From the NCBI GenBank assembly GCA_039921525.1, contig JBDSBP010000537.1, positions 1-8,157 on the forward strand: a DNA stretch of 8,157 nucleotides, written 5' to 3'. Positions 1 to 6,048 of this stretch are shown here, piece after piece. Under the pieces are notes generated by a model that worked only from the letters and a program-made list of their open reading frames with translations, was not told the DNA's origin and ran no database searches. This DNA is from JADCRZ01 sp039921525 (GTDB lineage: Bacteria > Bacteroidota > Bacteroidia > Chitinophagales > Chitinophagaceae). Both the position numbers and the translations under genes were made by a program. Position 1 is the first letter of the stretch, and every line of letters begins with the position of its first letter.

Positions 1-108
1 GAGATTAACCATTGGTCAAAGGAACGAAACAGAGTAAATAAAAAAATTAAATGGTCATTTACGAGACAGGATGCCGATCGTAAATTGTCTAAACACTATG
101 TTGCTTAA
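1..108 (+). CDS. IS630-type transposase, C-terminal end (5' part outside the window)
   Basis: Frame 1 is open from the first base to TAA at 106-108 and gives 35 residues. They begin EINHWSKERN and end WSFTRQDADRKLSKHYVA. The spacing ExNxW, three residues, RN, then IxWxFTxxDAxxKLxxxY matches from memory the extreme C-terminus of IS630-family (DDE_3) transposases, which cut and paste an element into TA dinucleotides. The catalytic DDE residues lie upstream, outside the window, so activity cannot be judged. The stop lies only four bases before the open part of the lipoprotein frame that follows. The family call rests on this short tail alone, but the tail is distinctive. The frame is too short and too incomplete to be found as an ordinary ORF. 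Confidence 0.82.
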   Translation, partial: EINHWSKERNRVNKKIKWSFTRQDADRKLSKHYVA

Positions 109-125
109 CTAAATTGTTGCAACAC
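1..125 (+). mobile_element. Right end of an IS630-like insertion sequence, boundary uncertain
   Basis: The transposase tail ends at 108, and in IS630-type elements the right terminal repeat normally follows the stop closely. The element therefore probably ends between about 108 and 127. A CTAG occurs at 125-128; IS630 itself is known to insert at CTAG with duplication of TA, so an end at 125 followed by the TA at 126-127 is one attractive junction. The TA at 110-111 is another candidate. It fits less well, because it would put a TAA in the host reading frame before insertion. The left end and its inverted repeat lie outside the window, so the exact boundary cannot be fixed here. Confidence 0.6.
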
Positions 126-283
126 TAGTTCCTGCTGCTATAATTTTAGCCGGGTTCGTTTTCTTCGCGTGTAAAAAAGATCTTAAAGACAGCTCTCCTA
201 CTCTAACGAGTGATGCGAAGCTTGCTAAAATAACTACTCCTTCTATTACATGTGGCACTTCAACACAAGCCAGTATAAGCATA
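113..283 (+). other. In-frame lipoprotein signal peptide and mature N-terminus without a start codon
   Basis: This stretch is in the same frame as the gene body beginning at 284 and has no stop. It encodes the hydrophobic run IVATLVPAAIILAGFVFFAC, with the lipobox-like cysteine at codon 170-172, followed by KKDLKDSS, a typical Bacteroidota lipoprotein N-terminus. The frame is closed just upstream by TAA at 110-112, and no ATG, GTG or TTG lies in frame between 113 and 284. Either the insertion sequence on the left removed the original start and basic N-region, or AAA became TAA in a frame that starts at ATG 98 (MLLN, stop). Initiation at ATT 113 is possible but rare. The sequence clearly belongs to the downstream gene. 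Confidence 0.75.
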
Positions 284-1039
284 ATGTTTACAGCCGGTGC
301 TACCGGTGCACCTGCCGGCTTCTCTGTACAATGGATGACAAAAGAACAATACGATGTATCGGGATGGCCAATAGTTTCAGATGTACCTGATCCAACAACA
401 CAATCTTCTTTTTGCAAGGCTTCCTTTTCAGGAAACGCCAATTTATCTCGTTATAACCTTGCTGCAAATGCAACAGTGACCGTTAAAGTAGGAGAGTTTT
501 TATTCGACAATGGTGCTTCAACCAATTGCCCTAGTGTTTTACAATGTGGCAAAAGTTATGTATTCCGCGCTTTTGCTCACGCTAACAGTAGCTTGCAAAA
601 AAGTGATTTTACCTCTAACCTTACTTGCTCGACCCTGGCATGTGGTTCTACCGGAACCTGTACTTATACACAGGGATATTGGAAAACACATGGCCCGGTT
701 CCAACTGGCAACAATGTCAATGAGTGGGCCGTAACCAGCTTAACATTAGGTACTGTTAATTACACAGATCTTCAGTTACAATCAATTTTTAACACTCCTG
801 CAGCAGGAAATGGCCTGATAGCATTGGCACACCAGCTGATGGCTGCAAAACTGAATGTAGCTAAAGGTGCAGATGCTACTGCAATTGCAAGTTCCATAAC
901 AGCTGCAGACGCTCTGATTGGAAGCCGCGTCATTCCACCTGTTGGAAGTGGTTCTTTAGCGCCAAGCGCTACCAGTACCCTGATTGAGGCATTGGCAAAT
1001 TACAATGAAGGCGCAACCGGCCCAGGTCATTGCGATTAA
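284..1039 (+). CDS. FN3-like / TQGYWKTH-module surface lipoprotein, 5'-truncated
   Basis: ATG 284 is the first standard start after the in-frame stop at 110-112, giving 251 residues, but the real coding frame reaches back to at least 113 and includes a lipoprotein signal. Made from 284, the product would lack export and probably would not work, so the gene is likely broken. Residues 1 to about 115, plus some 20 residues upstream, look like a fibronectin type III-like beta domain (GFSVQW early, CGKSYVFRAFAHAN late). From C126 comes a second module that opens CTYTQGYWKTH (T129-H136) and ends GPGHCD (C250). This TQGYWKxH module is seen in secreted proteins of several bacterial phyla, and its function is unknown to me. 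C126 and C250 may pair as a disulfide. A strong terminator follows, so the gene is a single transcription unit. The intact form would be an outer-membrane or surface lipoprotein. Confidence 0.75.
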   Translation: MFTAGATGAPAGFSVQWMTKEQYDVSGWPIVSDVPDPTTQSSFCKASFSGNANLSRYNLAANATVTVKVGEFLFDNGASTNCPSVLQCGKSYVFRAFAHANSSLQKSDFTSNLTCSTLACGSTGTCTYTQGYWKTHGPVPTGNNVNEWAVTSLTLGTVNYTDLQLQSIFNTPAAGNGLIALAHQLMAAKLNVAKGADATAIASSITAADALIGSRVIPPVGSGSLAPSATSTLIEALANYNEGATGPGHCD

Positions 1040-1061
1040 ACAATACTAAGAAATTAATTAA

Positions 1062-1096
1062 AAAGGGCGGCCCGTTATGGCCGCCCTTTAATTTTT
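1062..1096 (+). terminator. Strong rho-independent terminator
   Basis: An 11-base perfect stem (AAAGGGCGGCC at 1062-1072 with its complement at 1079-1089) closes a six-base loop, CGTTAT, and is followed by AATTTTTATT. It lies 22 bases after the stop of the TQGYWKTH lipoprotein gene. The GC-rich stem stands out in AT-rich surroundings. The A-rich 5' flank could let it work on the other strand as well. Confidence 0.93.
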
Positions 1097-1150
1097 ATTC
1101 ATAATTAAATTATTATTTTAAGTACGAATGTAATGATTGATTTTCTTTAT

Positions 1151-1187
1151 CATACCTCATACCTGATATTCACAGGTATTTGTGAAT
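1151..1187 (+). repeat. Two mutually exclusive short hairpins with a tandem CATACCT
   Basis: CATACCT occurs twice in tandem (1151-1157 and 1158-1164). ATACCTG at 1159-1165 can pair with CAGGTAT at 1173-1179. ATTCACA at 1168-1174 can pair instead with TGTGAAT at 1181-1187, and this second hairpin is followed by a T-rich run (1188-1199). The two stems share bases, so only one can form at a time. This is the geometry of a small attenuator or of overlapping operator half-sites. It lies about 105 bases before the metalloprotease gene. The stems are only 7 bases long, so chance is possible. Confidence 0.35.
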
Positions 1188-1293
1188 TATTTTTTATTTC
1201 CATGTATTTCGCATTGAAAAATTCGTTTATAAATTAATTAAAAATTACCCGGGATGAATTATCAAACTAATTTAGCGTTAATATTAAAATTCA

Positions 1294-2034
1294 ATGCTTA
1301 AAAAAAAGCTGCTTCTATTTTCTATCCTCCCCGTCTTGCTTACTTTTGCAGCCTGTAAAAAAGAGATTGATGTTTTTAACAATGATTATCAAACGTTGGG
1401 CACGTCGGCACATGGCTTACTTTCCTCCAATCAATTTATTTCATTAAATGTTGAGATTAATTATATGCCCGGTTATAAGCCGGATTCCAACGTTGTTAGC
1501 GCTTTGAATTCTTTCTTAAATACCTATCTTAACAAACCGGGGGGAATACAAATCTTACAAAAACAAATTGCAGCCAGTAGCAAGGCCATATTAACGTTAA
1601 AGGAAATAGTGGCAGTAGAAAAATTAAACCGGACAGCATTTACAAAATATAACGAGATCGCGGTTTATATTTTAATAGCAGATGCAAATTTTTCAGATTC
1701 AACTGTTTTTGCCACTTCATATTGGAACACTTCATTTTGCCTCTTTGGCAAAAATATTTTTATAAATTCCGGTGGTGCCACGCAGGTAAAAAGAACTACA
1801 TTATTCAGCACATTAATGGAGCACGAATTCGGACACCTGCTTGGTCTTGTGGGCCAGGGTTCGCCCATGCAGCTAGAACATAAAGATATCGCCAACGGAG
1901 CACACTGTAACAACCCGGATTGTTTAATGTATTATGGCGTTGAGACGAGCGATAACATGGCCCTGCCTGTATCTTTTATAGCATCTCTTGATGCTAATTG
2001 TACCGCTGATCTTAAAGCTAATGGGAGCAAGTAA
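1294..2034 (+). CDS. Predicted zinc-metalloprotease lipoprotein (metzincin-like)
   Basis: This 246-residue protein starts with an uninterrupted lipoprotein signal: basic MLKKK, a hydrophobic core, then TFAAC with the lipid-attachment cysteine at C21, followed by KKE. It should be anchored in the outer or inner membrane, facing the periplasm or the cell surface. The catalytic motif is HEFGHLLGLVG at 177-187, giving zinc ligands H177 and H181 and the base E178. The usual third histidine of HExxHxxGxxH is replaced by G187. Instead, H204-C205, four residues, C210-L-M212-Y-Y reproduces the HCx4CxM segment of archaemetzincins, with M212 as a likely Met-turn, after about 16 inserted residues. H204 or H196 may be the third ligand. 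The arrangement resembles proteins I recall being annotated as membrane metalloproteases in Bacteroidota. The substrate is unknown. ATG 1294 is the natural start because the signal peptide begins there; no Shine-Dalgarno is seen, as usual for the phylum. The gene stands alone, after a terminator and before a 546-base gap. Confidence 0.85.
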   Translation: MLKKKLLLFSILPVLLTFAACKKEIDVFNNDYQTLGTSAHGLLSSNQFISLNVEINYMPGYKPDSNVVSALNSFLNTYLNKPGGIQILQKQIAASSKAILTLKEIVAVEKLNRTAFTKYNEIAVYILIADANFSDSTVFATSYWNTSFCLFGKNIFINSGGATQVKRTTLFSTLMEHEFGHLLGLVGQGSPMQLEHKDIANGAHCNNPDCLMYYGVETSDNMALPVSFIASLDANCTADLKANGSK

Positions 2035-2094
2035 GCTGAATTACTCTCAAAACATTCAATGAAAGACCTATAAAGAAAAAGTAACCATTACTAA

Positions 2095-2331
2095 TGTTTC
2101 TTAACATATTGTACAAAAGAGAGAGCAGTATACCATAAAATCGCAGACGTTATAATTAAGTCAACCGACAAACAAGGTGCTATTATTATGTCGATTCATT
2201 CATATTTTTTTATTATTGTACAATTCTACATTCCAGATCCAAACTATAGACTTACACAAACCTTTTTTTGCAATAAAATGTTCAACCAGGCGTTAAAGTA
2301 TGTTGAAGTTGGTATTTCAATGTTTACTTGA
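2095..2331 (+). pseudogene. Possible gene remnant or small membrane peptide, doubtful
   Basis: This frame is open for 78 codons between TAA at 2092-2094 and TGA at 2329-2331. The first ATG is at 2188, which would give a 47-residue peptide beginning MSIHSYFFIIVQFYI, a short hydrophobic stretch. Upstream in the same frame the translation reads HKIADVIIKSTDKQGAII, which looks more protein-like than random AT-rich sequence. No standard start precedes it, so the upstream part could only be a remnant. I recognise no family. Chance is a serious alternative in such AT-rich DNA. Confidence 0.2.
2107..2223. repeat. Repeated palindromic TATTGTACAA (two copies)
   Basis: The same ten bases occur at 2107-2116 and 2214-2223. 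Each contains the perfect palindrome TTGTACAA, and the copies are 107 bases apart in the gap upstream of the glycosyltransferase operon. Paired palindromes of this kind could bind a dimeric regulator, but an eight-base AT-rich palindrome can also recur by chance. Confidence 0.3.
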
Positions 2332-2421
2332 TAAAATCCGAAAGTATTCTCAATAAAAGCTACATGACAGCCTATAATTTCTGTTAAGTGTAAAACCTTA
2401 GATTTTTCTAAATACTCGCAA

Positions 2422-2448
2422 TTGACAGACCGATTTGAAAGTTATGAT
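2422..2448 (+). promoter_or_regulatory. Candidate promoter for the glycosyltransferase operon
   Basis: TTGACA at 2422-2427 is followed after 15 bases by TATGAT at 2443-2448, about 130 bases before the first gene of the operon. The spacer is two bases short of the usual one. Bacteroidota sigma-A promoters generally follow a different consensus (TTTG and TAnnTTTG), which I could not match well here. This is only the best-looking hexamer pair in the gap. Confidence 0.2.
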
Positions 2449-2580
2449 TAATGTTTGCCATTTGTATTAACTGATTAATAGAACATCGCCAAATAAGTAT
2501 TTTATTAGGTCAACATCAGATTCTCGTTGTAAAGATGCATCAATATCTAAAGTAACGCCATTATCCTATTCCCGAATTCT

Positions 2581-3477
2581 ATGATATTAAAAAAGGTTAA
2601 CAGGTTAACAATCGTAATACCTGCATATAACGAAGAAAATTCCCTGCGGACTTATCTGCCGGAGGTTTTAGAACATTGCAAGAATAAAAACTATAAACTT
2701 ATTATTGTAAATGACGGGTCAAAAGATAAAACAGTTTGTGTTCTACATCAATGGCAACAGAGCTATTGCCTGTTAAAGGTTATCTCTCATAAACTCAATA
2801 AAGGTTATGGAGCAGCGATAAAAACGGGGATACGCAGTTGTGAAACAGAATTTGTCATTACAATAGATGCAGACGGTCAACATTGCCTGGAAGACATCGA
2901 TAAGCTCTTTCATAAAATAACAACTACCGATGCAGACATGGTAGTAGGAAACCGTGGTAGCCAATCATCAAGCTATTACAGGTCAGTGGGAAAATGGCTG
3001 ATACGAAGAATCGCAAAGATATTAATGCCTTTGAATATTGTTGATATTAATTCAGGGATTAAGGTTTATAATACCGAGCTGGCTAAATTATATATCAGGC
3101 TTTGTCCCAACACTATGGCCTATAGTGATATCATCACGCTGTTCTTTATTAGTCAGCGCCACTTGGTATTGGAAACGGGGGTAAATATCAAACCGAGGAA
3201 ATCCGGCCAAAGCACTATCAGTACCAAAACAGCTTTTGAAACCGTAAAAGAGATTATAAATATAGTAGTGCTTTTTAATCCTATGAGAATATTTCTTCCC
3301 TTGTCATTGCTTTTCTTTTTTGCAGGTATATCATGGGCCATTCCACTTTTAATTATGGGGAGAGGATTGAGTACAGGAGCTATGCTTGGCATTACAACGG
3401 GTATTATATTCTTTTTACTTGGATTATTAGCTGAACAGCTTTCATCGGTTTTAAAAAGTCAATCAATTTATGAATAG
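2581..3477 (+). CDS. GT2 polyprenyl-phosphate glycosyltransferase (DPM1/GtrB/ArnC-like)
   Basis: This 298-residue family-2 glycosyltransferase probably moves a sugar from a nucleotide donor onto undecaprenyl phosphate at the cytoplasmic face of the inner membrane. The GT-A domain shows IPAYNEE at 13-19, VNDGSKD at 43-49, NKGYGAA at 73-79, the metal-binding DADGQH at 96-101 and GNRG at 123-126, all typical of the dolichol-phosphate mannose synthase-like branch. The C-terminus has two hydrophobic helices at about 239-262 and 267-284, after NPMRIF, as in GtrB and ArnC relatives. Length fits the family. The start codon directly precedes the conserved N-terminal strand. It is the first gene of a four-gene overlapping operon and overlaps the GT4 gene by 8 bases. 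Which sugar it transfers cannot be read from the sequence. Confidence 0.9.
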   Translation: MILKKVNRLTIVIPAYNEENSLRTYLPEVLEHCKNKNYKLIIVNDGSKDKTVCVLHQWQQSYCLLKVISHKLNKGYGAAIKTGIRSCETEFVITIDADGQHCLEDIDKLFHKITTTDADMVVGNRGSQSSSYYRSVGKWLIRRIAKILMPLNIVDINSGIKVYNTELAKLYIRLCPNTMAYSDIITLFFISQRHLVLETGVNIKPRKSGQSTISTKTAFETVKEIINIVVLFNPMRIFLPLSLLFFFAGISWAIPLLIMGRGLSTGAMLGITTGIIFFLLGLLAEQLSSVLKSQSIYE

Positions 3478-4615
3478 CAAAACTATTTGTTTTGTTTCCG
3501 CACTTTTTTATCCGCATTCGGGTGGTGTTGAAAGATATACGTACCAGTTATCAAAAAAACTCGTGGACATGGGCCACAAAGTGATTGTTCTTACTACAAA
3601 TACAGAAAATGTACAGTCTTGCGAAATAATGGATGGCATAATAATTTACAGGTTGCCAATCTTTTCAAAACTGGGCAGCAGGTATCCTGTATTAAAACCT
3701 AACTCCGACTATTTTGCCCTGTTAAAAACAATAAAGGCAGAGTCGTTTGATTGCTTTGTTATTAATACAAGATTTTATCTTACCACATTGCTTGGCTTAA
3801 ATCTTGCCAGGAAAAAGAATATTCCGGCCATCATAATTGAACACGGCACAGGACATTTTACCATTAACAATAAGGTCTTTGATTTTATGGGCCGGATCTA
3901 TGAGAATGGAATAACAAAACGGGTGAAATCATATCATCCAAAATTTTATGGCGTATCCCAGGCCTGTAACACCTGGTTAAAACAATTAGGAATAGAAGCA
4001 TCAGGTGTGCTGTATAACGGAGTTGATGCCAACTATCCAATAAAACTGGGTACAAATTTCAAAGAGAAATTCAACATACCCGAAAAAGGGATGGTGGTAA
4101 CTTATGCAGGAAGACTTATAAAAGAAAAGGGAGCTTTTGAATTTCTAGTAGCGGCAAATCATATTGCCTGCAAAAACTCTGGTATTTATTTTTTTATTGC
4201 GGGTAACGGACCTTTACTTTCAGATCTTATGAAAAAAAATAGCTCTCCTGGAAATATTTTTATATTGGGTTCATTAGACTATGACAATATAATGAGTCTG
4301 CTTTATCAATCAGATGTTTTGGTTAACCCTTCAAAATACCCGGAAGGCTTACCGACCATTATCCTGGAAGCAGGTATTAATAAATGCGCAGTGATAGCTA
4401 CCCCACAGGGGGGGACAACGGAAATAATCATCAATGACGACCATGGAATCATGATCCGGACAGGTAACAGCAAAGATATTGTTGACTCGATAATTCGTTT
4501 AAACGAAAATCCACATCATTTAAACCTGCTCGCCAATAACATCCATGAAAAAATAAAGAAAGAATTTGACTGGAACGTGCTGGCAATAAATTTTTTAAAA
4601 AAACTTTCCGCATGA
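3470..4615 (+). CDS. GT4 family glycosyltransferase
   Basis: This 381-residue retaining GT-B enzyme belongs to family 4. The N-terminal acceptor domain begins with a strand and loop, FYPHSGGVERYTYQLSKKL (GGVERY at 18-23), and carries EHGTGH at 124-129. The C-terminal donor domain has YAGRLIKEKG (G214-G221) and the signature E292 with E300 in EGLPTIILEAG, the Ex7E motif that contacts the nucleotide sugar. No membrane helix or signal peptide is visible, so it acts in the cytoplasm, probably at the membrane surface, adding a sugar to a lipid-linked or soluble acceptor. Length is normal for GT4. Its ATG lies 8 bases inside the end of the GT2 gene and its stop overlaps the next start as ATGA, so it is translationally coupled on both sides. 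Donor and acceptor are unknown. Confidence 0.92.
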   Translation: MNSKTICFVSALFYPHSGGVERYTYQLSKKLVDMGHKVIVLTTNTENVQSCEIMDGIIIYRLPIFSKLGSRYPVLKPNSDYFALLKTIKAESFDCFVINTRFYLTTLLGLNLARKKNIPAIIIEHGTGHFTINNKVFDFMGRIYENGITKRVKSYHPKFYGVSQACNTWLKQLGIEASGVLYNGVDANYPIKLGTNFKEKFNIPEKGMVVTYAGRLIKEKGAFEFLVAANHIACKNSGIYFFIAGNGPLLSDLMKKNSSPGNIFILGSLDYDNIMSLLYQSDVLVNPSKYPEGLPTIILEAGINKCAVIATPQGGTTEIIINDDHGIMIRTGNSKDIVDSIIRLNENPHHLNLLANNIHEKIKKEFDWNVLAINFLKKLSA

Positions 4616-5670
4616 TCATCAAGGTGCATAAAGTGTGTATTGTAGGGGGAGGAAATATCTCCAATACCCGGCATATACCTGCCTTAAAAAAAACAGGCAG
4701 GGCTGATGTGGTGGGAGTTATCGGCATTTCTGAAAAGCATATTCTCAGAACCCTGGAAAATAATAACAAAATTAAAAATAGCTGTGTATTTGAAGATATT
4801 GATCAGCTTTCAAAATTAGGCTGGCTGAATGAGGTCGACAGCGTTGTTATTGGAACGCCACCACGGGATCATTTTAAAATGGCCAGAACATGTTTGGAAC
4901 TCGACAAGCACGTTTTGCTGGAAAAGCCATTTACAATGAATACCGGAGAGGCCGAGACTTTGATTGAACTGGCAAAGAGTAAGAACAAAGTTCTTGCTGT
5001 GATGCATAATTTTCAATACGCCAATAATTTTATTAAACTCGAAAAGCTGGTAAAAGAAGGAGTGATTGGTGAGGTGTATTCATTTAATGAAATCCAATAT
5101 TCCAATAAAACAAGGCGACTACCGGTTTGGTATAACGAATTGCCTTTGGGTCTTTTCTATGATGAAGCTCCGCATTTTATTTACCTGTTACAAAAACTGG
5201 GTGGTGAAATTGAAATTCAGAACGTATTTCGGCACGCTGATCCTGATCCCGAAAGAAATACGCCCGTGTTATTAAATGTAAACCTCAAAGCAGGGGGCAT
5301 ACCTGCCAATATATTTATAAATTTTAATTCACCCGTTTGTGAGTGGCTCTTTATTGTTTCCGGATCCACCAAGTTAGCCATTTATGACCTGTTCCGGGAT
5401 ATATTGATAACCATACCCAACGATGGATTGCACCTCGCTAAAAATGTTCTTTCTAATTCATTGCATACTACCATAAAACATTGGATGGGTAATATAACAA
5501 ATGGCTTTAGAGTACTAACTGGGAATCTGTTATATGGACAGGACAGGGTTATGCACCTATATTTTGACATGATAGACCAGCATATTGACGTACCGGAAAT
5601 AAATGGTTACAGTGGATGGAAAAATGTCCGGTTGCTAAATGAAATTGCACATCTAACCACGCTAACATGA
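4612..5670 (+). CDS. Gfo/Idh/MocA family oxidoreductase, sugar dehydrogenase-like
   Basis: This 352-residue cytoplasmic protein has an N-terminal Rossmann fold with the NAD(P)-binding loop VCIVGGGNIS at 8-17 (GGG at 12-14). The family's EKPF follows at 104-107, whose lysine K105 is normally catalytic. The second domain has D184-E-A-P-H188, equivalent to the usual DxGxH that positions the substrate, but with alanine replacing glycine. Length is typical. Family members oxidise or reduce sugars and nucleotide sugars. In a glycosyltransferase operon it most likely prepares an unusual sugar, for example by 3-keto formation or epimerisation; this is inferred from context. It is joined to its neighbours by 4-base ATGA overlaps on both sides. 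The C-terminal third (about 240-330) diverges from the family pattern as I know it, so the substrate remains open. Confidence 0.88.
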   Translation: MIIKVHKVCIVGGGNISNTRHIPALKKTGRADVVGVIGISEKHILRTLENNNKIKNSCVFEDIDQLSKLGWLNEVDSVVIGTPPRDHFKMARTCLELDKHVLLEKPFTMNTGEAETLIELAKSKNKVLAVMHNFQYANNFIKLEKLVKEGVIGEVYSFNEIQYSNKTRRLPVWYNELPLGLFYDEAPHFIYLLQKLGGEIEIQNVFRHADPDPERNTPVLLNVNLKAGGIPANIFINFNSPVCEWLFIVSGSTKLAIYDLFRDILITIPNDGLHLAKNVLSNSLHTTIKHWMGNITNGFRVLTGNLLYGQDRVMHLYFDMIDQHIDVPEINGYSGWKNVRLLNEIAHLTTLT

Positions 5671-6047
5671 TTGCACAAGTAGTTTTATTTGTTATCCTCT
5701 ATTGTTTTACAAGTGTAATATCTATCGCATTATTAGGTGACCGGTCATTAATTTCGGGCAATTTATTTAAGCTGGAAAATATTTTCTCTCTTATCTTCAG
5801 TTGGAAATTTATTCTTTCGATGTTCCTGGCAATAATTTCCCGTCTTACTTTTATACTCATCAACAATACCTTATTAAAAATACCCAAACTTGCAAATGCC
5901 TCAACCACCATCACCACGTTTATCACATTGATCTTCCTTGTTTTTGTGGTAATAGCCAATCATTTCTTATTAAAAGAAAAGCTGAATTTGCAACAAGGAG
6001 TAGGCGCTTTTGTTATATTAACAGGGGTTTTTATTATGCTTAAGTAG
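5667..6047 (+). CDS. Four-helix EamA/SMR-type membrane protein, possible lipid-linked sugar flippase
   Basis: This 126-residue very hydrophobic protein has four predicted membrane helices, at about 3-23, 46-68, 76-99 and 106-125. The last part, FLLKEKLNLQQGVGAFVILTG, fits the end of the EamA/DMT repeat (E-K-L followed by QxxGxxxIxxG). At half the size of a ten-helix DMT protein, it resembles ArnE/ArnF and small multidrug-resistance proteins, which work as dimers. In a locus that also holds an ArnC/GtrB-like GT2 enzyme, transport of an undecaprenyl-linked sugar across the inner membrane is the most attractive role, but it is inferred from neighbours only. Multidrug export is the alternative. 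The start overlaps the upstream stop by 4 bases. Its stop is one base from the stop of the convergent gene. Confidence 0.78.
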   Translation: MIAQVVLFVILYCFTSVISIALLGDRSLISGNLFKLENIFSLIFSWKFILSMFLAIISRLTFILINNTLLKIPKLANASTTITTFITLIFLVFVVIANHFLLKEKLNLQQGVGAFVILTGVFIMLK

Positions 6048-6048
6048 T

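Larger units (their letters stand above)
2035..2580. other. Long AT-rich intergenic region before the glycosyltransferase operon
   Basis: No convincing gene, RNA gene or strong terminator is visible in these 546 bases on either strand. After the protease gene only a weak five-base stem (AGTAA / TTACT around 2033-2047) is present. The region contains one open frame without an early start (2095-2331), two copies of a palindrome, and a possible promoter near 2422-2448. Its length suggests a regulatory region for the downstream operon, a decayed gene, or both. Confidence 0.6.

Noticed and set aside
109..441. 110-residue open frame on the minus strand
   Set aside because: It lies opposite the lipoprotein gene, shows no recognisable domain, and the plus-strand frame explains the sequence better with a signal peptide, lipobox and motif.
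510..734. Plus-strand 74-residue frame
   Set aside because: It is out of frame inside the FN3/TQGYWKTH gene and has no domain; it is a shadow.
1179..1211. TTTG (1179-1182) and TATTTCG (1205-1211) as a Bacteroidota-type promoter for the protease gene
   Set aside because: The second element matches TAnnTTTG poorly, and in AT-rich DNA such pairs are expected by chance.
5801..6043. 80-residue plus-strand frame rich in histidine and tyrosine
   Set aside because: It is an alternative frame of the four-helix membrane protein gene, whose own frame has the overlap with the upstream stop and regular membrane helices.
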